Assembly (NCBI GenBank): GCA_023230175.1
Contig: JALNXV010000243.1
Coordinates: 1-5,686 of the forward strand
Direction: 5' to 3'
Source of the DNA: Candidatus Cloacimonadota bacterium
GTDB lineage: Bacteria; Cloacimonadota; Cloacimonadia; Cloacimonadales; WRIO01
DNA: 5,686 bases
A program made the position numbers and the translations under genes. The first letter of the stretch is position 1; each line of letters begins with the position of its first letter. Below the pieces are notes generated by a model, which searched no databases, was not told where the DNA came from, and saw only the letters and a program-made list of their open reading frames with translations. Of the stretch, positions 5,621 through 5,686 are shown one piece after another.

Positions 5621-5686
5621 GTGCGAGCATCTTGCTTGCACTTAAGTTTGTTGTGCGAGCATCTTGCTTGCCCTTAAGTTTGTTGT
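5621..5686 (+). repeat. 32-bp tandem hairpin repeat, right array (two copies plus start of a third, cut by window end)
   Basis: Two units begin at 5621 and 5653 and a third apparently at 5685. Each has a 21-nt imperfect palindrome (arms GTGCGAGCA and TGCTTGCAC, loop TCT) and the 11-nt linker TTAAGTTTGTT. The second unit has TGCTTGCCC in its right arm, a single change that weakens the hairpin. Repeats abut with no variable spacers, so this is a tandem array and not a CRISPR. It continues beyond the window, so copy number is unknown. The stretch 5635-5671 is the exact reverse complement of 89-125, so the operon is bounded by inverted copies. Confidence 0.9.

Noticed and set aside
5621..5686. 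Possible CRISPR array
   Set aside because: Repeats abut with a constant 11-nt linker that is identical between units; there are no variable spacers and no cas genes in view.

Overview
The window is A+T-rich (about 30% G+C by eye) and uses the standard code. It comes from a Gram-negative-type bacterium: it encodes LpxB, an LpxJ-like DUF374 acyltransferase and an EnvC-like periplasmic LytM-fold protein, so the cell makes lipid A and has an outer membrane. The phylum cannot be fixed from the sequence. A low-GC, anaerobic or host-associated lineage is plausible, because there is a rubrerythrin-like protein and visible gene decay.

Layout. Positions 1-147 hold a short, more G+C-rich piece whose forward frame looks like the start of a VIT1/CCC1-type iron/manganese transporter running into a repeat. 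Positions 85-130 carry just over one copy of a 32-bp hairpin-forming repeat. All full-length genes then lie on the minus strand and are transcribed from right to left: rubrerythrin-like diiron protein (5510-5058), EnvC-like coiled-coil/LytM protein (5023-3872), a TsaC/Sua5 to low-molecular-weight phosphatase fusion (3861-2785), lpxB (2788-1586), the DUF374 acyltransferase (1567-941), and a decayed Na+/H+ antiporter (928-144). Gaps are 34, 10, -4, 18 and 12 bp, so this reads as one operon. A weak promoter candidate sits just upstream at about 5532-5560. Tandem copies of the same 32-bp repeat, in the opposite orientation, close the window at 5621-5686.

Functionally the block is envelope-centred. 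LpxB makes the lipid A disaccharide, the DUF374 protein probably adds or remodels acyl chains, and the EnvC-like protein probably activates a peptidoglycan amidase rather than cutting the wall itself. The fusion protein pairs synthesis of the threonylcarbamoyl donor for tRNA t6A with a phosphotyrosine-type phosphatase. The rubrerythrin-like protein suggests peroxide or iron handling. The antiporter has lost its central ion-binding region and is frameshifted, so it is a pseudogene.

The observations most worth following are the domain fusion, the degenerate LytM site, the antiporter deletion, and the inverted 32-bp repeat arrays bounding the operon. I found no complete undescribed defence or mobile system.
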